From contig OZ020624.1 in the NCBI GenBank assembly GCA_963971575.1, forward strand, positions 17,143,249 through 17,207,248: a stretch of 64,000 nucleotides of DNA, given 5' to 3'. This document shows positions 58,078 through 64,000 of this stretch, piece by piece (positions within the stretch are counted from its first letter, which is position 1; every line of letters starts with the position of its first letter). The notes beneath the pieces are model-generated. The model was given only the letters and a program-made list of their open reading frames with translations. It ran no database searches and was not told the DNA's origin. A program made the position numbers and the translations under genes. This stretch comes from Liopterus haemorrhoidalis (Eukaryota; Arthropoda; Insecta; Coleoptera; Dytiscidae).

Positions 58078-59449
58078 CGTTTCCCTCTCTGCGAGTGACA
58101 GCCTGTACGGGCGATGGTATATCGGTGTACGCGCTATGCGTGGTTAACTGGATTCTCATTTCCCCCAAGTGGGTGAGCCCCAACTCTTCATCCCCACTCG
58201 AGAAGCAATTTTGCAACCGTGACAAGAGCGCTTCCAATTCACTCCTTTCACTTTCAGCGATATCACCCACCTTGACATCTGCAAAGCTTAATTTATTATT
58301 AATGATACTCACCGAGTTCACCTGTTCCGGGTCTTTATCTGGAAAGATAACAAAGCCGCGCGCCAGCGGGTGTTTGGTGGGCCAGATAACGCCCCTGCGA
58401 CTCTGATTCCAAATTCTCATCTTCATATTCCCTGGCCCCAAAAGTGCCCCCTTTACGATAAGTTCGGAGGTGTGTCGCCGGACCGTCCGTTCCTTAACTA
58501 GCAGGAACGCACCTTCAGGCAGTCCATCCACCGTGACTGCTGGGCTCTGGTCGTCGTTGGGTAGAAGCCAGGCATCCTCGACGAGCCGTACTTCTAACTT
58601 CTGCTGCAATGGCTCGTCCAGGTCATCATCCTCCAACGCCAGCTTTTGGAGGAAGTTCTCCTCGCGCGACAGGCTCACCGTGCCGTCCCGCACGAGCAGG
58701 ACCACCTCGACTGACGAGAGCGTTGGCTGCCCTATCATGATGTCGGCTCCCGACAAACCACATGTCACCACCAACGGGTGCATCTTAACGCCGGCGCCGT
58801 CAATGATCACGGACAGCTCGACCTTACCTAAGGTCCAAGTCGTCCCTCCGCCGAATCCATGCAATTGCTGCCCATTTGCAGACAGCGTACACTGCAAACG
58901 CCGTGCACATTCCTCCGTGATGAGGTCGTAGACACTACCCGTGTCGATGAAGGCTCTCAGCGGCACGTCGGCGCTGGTTCTCATCCACTTCTTGTAGGTC
59001 TTCGCGGCATCCACCAAGCTTACCTGTGGTCCGCGACGTTGGCCAGGACAATCCATGGCCCAGTGCCCATCCTCGCCACACTTGCGGCACCGCTGCGTGC
59101 GAGGCTGCGGACACTCGCGGGTCACGTGCGTCCCCACCTCTTGGCAGTTGTAGCAGCGTCTCCAACCGTCCATCGCCGTGTGCCGGTTGACCCTCGCCGT
59201 TGCCTCGGACTGCTGCCCTCCGTGTCGCTGGCTCGAACGTTTCCCACGTCCGCCGTAGGCTGCTAATCGTTCCATGCGCCGTTGGTCCGGAACAGCCTCC
59301 CTGCCTGCTGGTCCTCGCATGTGAACTGCCTCTCGCTCCCTAGGTCGATGGACAGGAGCATCCTCCTCGTAGCGGTCCAGCATGGCTAGGAAGCCGGCGT
59401 ACAGCTCGTTCGGCTCTTGGCAGCCGAACGCCCTAGCATTCAACTGCAT
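58049..59449 (-). pseudogene. Gag C-terminus and protease (B2)
   Basis: 466 codons, same protein as B1, with the same zinc knuckles and DTGS. Confidence 0.88.
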
Positions 59450-59473
59450 CGCAAGTGGGAGGCCGTCGATGAT

Positions 59474-60118
59474 TCAGGAGATTGCTCGGTCACCTGTGAT
59501 GCCAACACGCTCGCACATGGCAAGCTTCGCCCGATAGTAGCGAGCAAGACTCTCCCCTGGAACCTTTTGCCGCGCCAGTAGCTCGCGCAGCATCTTCGCG
59601 AAGTCATGCTGTTGAGGGAACGCCGTCTTCAGCATGATTTACCACTCCGCCCAGGTGTGGTCATACTTGAGAAGCCGATTGAACCGCGCTCTGGCTTCTC
59701 CCCTCAGCTTCGCTTGCATGTACAGGGACTTCTCATACTCGGTCCACCCGTGTACACAACCCAGCTGGTCGATGCGAGCCAACCAGATGTCGACACTGGC
59801 CTCACGGTCATCGGGATCGAAGGGGTCCAGGATGTCAGCTCCCGCTCGGAAGCTGGATACTCCGCCGCGTATCGCTGACTCACCGGTCTCGCTTCCTGCA
59901 GTCGCGTCCATCTTGGCTGTCTTCTGGGCCTGCATGTCCTGCAACTCAGCCTGCAACGCCTTCAGCTGGGCCTGCATTTCCTGCACCACGTCCGGTACAG
60001 CATCGGGACACCGGTCTGCTGTTGGCCGCTTCTTGACACCGCCAGCTACAGGTGAACCCGGCTCGACGTCGAGGCTCTCGTCCTCGAACAACCAGCCGCA
60101 CCCGTCTTTGTCCGCCAT
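59474..60118 (-). pseudogene. gag: Gag N-terminal part with an additional stop (B2)
   Basis: As in B1, including the shared TGA (59474-59476). A private nonsense change at 59639-59641 (Lys codon to TAA, after TWAEW) truncates it earlier. One residue also differs in the capsid region (MQAKLRG against MQPKLRG in B1). Confidence 0.88.
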
Positions 60119-60479
60119 CCTCGTTTCTAACGAGACGCACCGTATTCTAGTGCGCTGATCCCACTTCTGAATTGTTAGGACGATAAAATAACAAGCGTTC
60201 AATCTAACATATCATTTATTTAATCAAACATGAAAAATGTATAATACTAAAAACACCAAAATACAAGCGAGCACGCCGAGAGATTCCGTTTCAACGCCGC
60301 AGATAGAATGGTCCGGTCATGTGACCTCCTCTCTTCTTCCCACGCCGATACAAGCGCGGGACACAATACCGACCGCCTGTATGGTGCTGCCGCCACGCCA
60401 TTGCTCAGCGCGCCCTCTTCGAAAAACTACCTAACACTCGGCCGTTCTGCAACAATTAATGGCCCCATTAATTCTTACC

Positions 60480-61018
60480 AATAACAATATGTTGAGTCAA
60501 AACGTTTAAAAGAGAAACAGGTTAGTTAAAGAGTTAAAAAAAAAAAAAAAATGTCAAAAACAGTTAACCTAAGAGACGCAAAAAACTAACTTATGACGGT
60601 TTAAGACGTAAATAATTAAATCGAAAGAGTAAAAAAAAGTGTTTTACCAGGTTCAAAATAATTTAAGACGTGAAATAATAAAAAAAAAAGGACGTAAGAA
60701 GAATAAAAATGTGATGTTTTGTGCTCAAAAACTGACGAATACTTGTGCGAAAGTGACTGTAAAGACAAAAAACTTGTGCAAATCATAGGACAGATGGTGA
60801 GAAAGAAAAGAATAGACATAATAAGTGGAAATAAGAGAACAATTAAGTTAATTTAAAGCCAAAAAATCTTTTAATCGCAGTGGACAATACAATATTTACA
60901 GTGGAAATTGCCTAACGCCAAGCGCGCGAACTCCAAATATTTGAAATATAAATAACTCCCTTATTATTCAATTAACAGCAAAATATATGTGGAGTTAAGA
61001 CGCTTAAAGAGAAATAGG
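60480..61018 (+). repeat. Satellite R, box and start of next R (B2)
   Basis: Copy of 43823-44361 with no length change. Confidence 0.85.
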
Positions 61019-62232
61019 AAAACATATAGTTAGCTGACCAAAATCTTACCTGATCATATGGTTAGCCGAACAAATGGTTACCTAACCATATGGTTAGCTG
61101 ACCAAATGGTTACCTGACCATATGTGTTTCCGACCAAATCGTTACCTGACCATGTCGTTGGCAGACAAAATGGTTTGCTGAGCAAGCATAGGTTAAGATG
61201 ACCAAATGGTTACATGAATTATATGGTTACCTTACAAAAATATTACCTGGCCATATGGTCAGCTGACAAAATGGTTACCTGACCATATGGTTAGCTGGAA
61301 AAATTGTTAACTGACCATATGGTTAGCTGACGAAATGGTTACCTGACCGTTTGATTAGCTGACCAAGTGGTTACCTAACCATATGGTTATCTGACAAAAT
61401 GGTTACCTGACCAAATGATTACTTGACCATTTGGTTAGCAGACCAAATGGTTTTCTGACCATATGGTCAGCTGACGAAATGGTTACATGACCATATGGTT
61501 TGATGACCAAATGATTACCTGACCATATGGTTAGCTAACTAAATGTTTACCTCACCATGTGGTTAGCAGACAAAATGTTAACTGACCAATATAGTTAGCT
61601 TACGAAAGAATTGCCTTACCATGTGGTAAGCTGACCAAATAGTTTGCTGAGCATATGGTTAGCTGAATAAATGGTTAGTTGTTCATATTTTTCGTTGATG
61701 AAATGGTATCCTAATTATATGGTTAGCTGACGAAATTGAGTTACCTAACATATGATAAGCTGACGAAATGTTTACCGAAGCACGTGGTTAGCTGACTAAA
61801 TGGTTAACTGCCCATATGGTTAGTTGACGAAATGGTTACCTGACTAAATGGATACATGATCAATAGGTTAGCTTACGTATGAATTACCTGACCATGTGGT
61901 TAGCTGACCAAATGGTTACCTTAACATATCGTTAGATGACCAAATGGTAGAACGACCATATGGTAACAGTTACAGTATTATATTATTTTCAGTTTCGTCT
62001 CTGTATAATAATGTGCTCTTTTCAATATAGTTAATTTCATAGTTAAATTAAAGGTTTTATATATTAAAAATTGTATCAGTTACTGAACATAAATCTCAGA
62101 AAGTAATTAATAATATCGAATACTCGAGCCTGAAATAAACATAAACACAGTGTTTCGAAAGAAAACGATATCAAACAAATCCTTACTGGTCAGTGCTACA
62201 GACAATAACCCCTCAATTTTCATCAAGTCATC
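61019..62232 (+). mobile_element. Minisatellite-bearing insertion (B2)
   Basis: Copy of 44362-45575. The minisatellite spans about 61023-61967 and the AT-rich tail 61968-62232. The same 12-bp flanks are present. Confidence 0.6.
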
Positions 62233-62961
62233 AAGAGAAATCGGTTAGTTAATAGGGTTAAGTAAAAAGATGTCAAAAATAGTTAACCTAAAGGACGCAA
62301 AAAACCAACTTATGACGGTTTTAAGACGTAAATAAGTAGGTCGAAGGAATTAAAAAAAGAGTTTTACCGCGTTCAATATATTTTAAGACGTGAAATAATA
62401 ATAAAAGGCGTCAAAAGAATGAAAAAGTGATACTTTGTGCTCAAAAACTGACGAATACGTGTGCGAAGGTGACTGTAAAGACAAAAAACTTGTACAAATC
62501 ATAGGACAGATGGTGAGAAAGAAGAGAATAGACGTAATAAGTGGAAATAAGGGAACAATAAACGAATTTAGAGCTGAAAAAACTTTGAATCGCAGTAGAC
62601 ACAATACATAGGGTGACCAGATTTCAGTGAAGAGAAACCGGGACACAGGGAAAAAAAAGAAGGTCTTTGTTTCCTCCCACATCCAAGTGAGGAGCAAAAA
62701 AAAAAGGTCCTCACCTCCCAAATTCAAAGAAAAGAGCAAAAAAAAAAACAAAAAGGTCCTCACCTCCCCCAAATTCAAAGTGAAGAGCAAAAGGAGTCCT
62801 CACCTCAAAAACCGGGACAATCGGGCGTCCCGAGAACATTTTTCGGGACACCGGGACAATCCCGGAAAACCGGGACGGATGGTCACCCTAACAATACATT
62901 GTTTACAGTGGAAATTTCCTAACGCCAAGCGCGCGAACTCCAAATATTTGAAATATAAATA
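62233..62961 (+). repeat. Satellite R interrupted by hAT MITE-3 (B2)
   Basis: Copy of 45576-46305, one A shorter in the A-run near 62350 and one A longer inside the MITE. Confidence 0.87.
62609..62890 (+). mobile_element. hAT MITE-3 (B2)
   Basis: Same ends and ACAATACA duplication (62601-62608 and 62891-62898). 282 bp because an A-run is one longer. Confidence 0.88.
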
Positions 62962-64000
62962 ACTCCCTTATAATTCACATAACAGCAAAATACATAAAAT
63001 AAATATTGTTTAAAATTAAAGGGTAAATCCCTAACATAAATACATTTTTTTGATTCGATAAATATTTGTAGAGTTATGGCGGGAAAACTTCAAATGTTTG
63101 TAATGTAAATAATTCCCTTATTATTCACTTAACAGCAAAACATATGTGGATTCATAAAGTTTAAAAGAGAAATAGGTTAGTTGAAAGGGTTAAAAAAAAG
63201 ATGTCAAAAATAGTTAACCTAAAAGACGCAAAAAACTAATTTATGACGGTTTTAAGACGTAAATAATTAAGACGAAAGAGCTAAAAAAAGTGTTTTACCG
63301 CGTTCAACATAATTTAAGACGTGAAATATTAATAAAAGGACGTAATAAGAATAAAATAGTGATACTTTGTGCTCAAAAATTGATACTTTGTGCTCAAGAT
63401 TTCACGAATACGTGCGCAAAAGTGACTGTAAAGACAAAAAACTTGTGCAAATCATAGGACAGACGGTGAGAAAGAACAGAATAGACATAATAAGTGGAAA
63501 TAAGGGAACAACAAGTGAATTTAAAGCTGAAAAAACTTTTAACCGCTGTGGACAATACTTTGTTTACAGTGGAAATTTCCTAACGCCAAGCGCGCGAACT
63601 CCAAATATTTTAAATAAAAATAACTCCCTTATATTTCACTTAACAACAAAACATGTAAAACCAGTATTATTTAAAATTAAAAGCCAAATCATTAATATAA
63701 ATACATGTTTTTGATTCGATAAATATTTGTAGAGTTATGGCGGGAAATCTTCAAATATTTGTCATATAAATAATTCCCTTATTATTCACTTAACAACAAC
63801 ATATATGTGGAGTTAAGACGCTTTAAAGAGAAATTGGTTATTATAAGTGCGCAAGGTGACTGTAAAGACAAGAAACTTGTGCAAATCATAGGACAGACGG
63901 TGAGAAAGAACAGAATAGACATAATAAGTGGAAATAAGGGAACAACAAGTGAATTTAAAGCTGAAAAAACTTTTAACCGCTGTGGACAATACATTGTTTA
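62962..64000 (+). repeat. Satellite S-R-S-R run, cut by window end (B2)
   Basis: Copy of 46306-47344. The last R is the shortened monomer, cut at base 64000. No unit A sequence is reached, so whether another A follows is not visible here. Confidence 0.88.

Larger units (their letters stand above)
55768..60479 (-). mobile_element. Ty3/Gypsy LTR retrotransposon, defective (B2)
   Basis: Second copy of the element at 39111-43822, displaced by exactly 16,657 bp with the same flanks, so it was duplicated with the block and did not insert separately. LTRs 60173-60479 (5') and 55768-56074 (3'). Primer site 60158-60170. Confidence 0.93.
11210..64000 (+). repeat. Head-to-tail array of unit A, copies 1-5, with block B in copies 4 and 5
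   Basis: Matching landmarks recur at +8183, +8179 and +8181 bp (copies 1 to 4) and then at +16,657 bp (copy 4 to 5). Offsets change only at a poly-T run inside the outer Harbinger element and at the B insertion. Copies differ by single substitutions. Copies 4 and 5 each contain the same additional 8.48-kb block B at the same place in the S part of the satellite. Confidence 0.95.

Overview
This window is repetitive DNA from an animal genome, most likely an insect. The evidence is a low-GC background with nested PIF/Harbinger and hAT DNA transposons, Ty3/Gypsy LTR elements and a non-LTR retrotransposon of arthropod type. I found no intact host gene, rRNA or tRNA. All protein-like stretches belong to transposable elements, and all are broken.

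Layout. (1) 1-6930 is an inverted copy of an 8.18-kb unit, here called unit A. (2) 6931-11209 is the only unique DNA: an AT-rich spacer holding a nested MITE, a long hairpin, and scraps of a non-LTR ORF and a hAT end. (3) From 11210 to the window end, unit A repeats head to tail: copy 1 (11210-19392), copy 2 (19393-27571), copy 3 (27572-35752), copy 4 (35753-52409) and copy 5 (52410-64000, cut by the window). Copies 1-3 are 8179-8183 bp. Copies 4 and 5 carry the same extra 8.48-kb block, called B, at the same point (about 38986-47450 and 55643-64000), giving a 16,657-bp period. The copies are nearly identical: single substitutions, poly-T length changes and very few other differences.

Backbone. 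Under the elements lies an older satellite of about 661 bp. Its monomer has a ~480-bp part (R) and a ~180-bp part (S), separated by a direct-repeat box built around CCTTATWATTCACTTAAC. It is clearest in B at 45580-47570. The other components interrupt this satellite, mostly at or near the box. They are a Harbinger element inside another Harbinger element with a hAT MITE inside its transposase gene; a 5'-truncated non-LTR element that runs straight into a 16/32-bp minisatellite; the 5' end of one Ty3/Gypsy element; a second hAT MITE; and, in B, a 4.7-kb Ty3/Gypsy element with both LTRs, a second minisatellite-bearing insertion, and a third hAT MITE.

Order of events inferred from the sequence: satellite array, then element insertions, then inactivating mutations (shared by every copy), then amplification and inversion of the composite units. 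The two LTRs of the B element differ at about 9 of 307 positions, while the B1 and B2 copies differ at only a handful of sites over 8 kb, so the B duplication is much younger than the insertion. Nothing here works as a present-day gene set. The interest lies in the satellite serving as a repeated landing platform and in the higher-order repeat it became. An assembly artefact has to be excluded for the near-identical copies.
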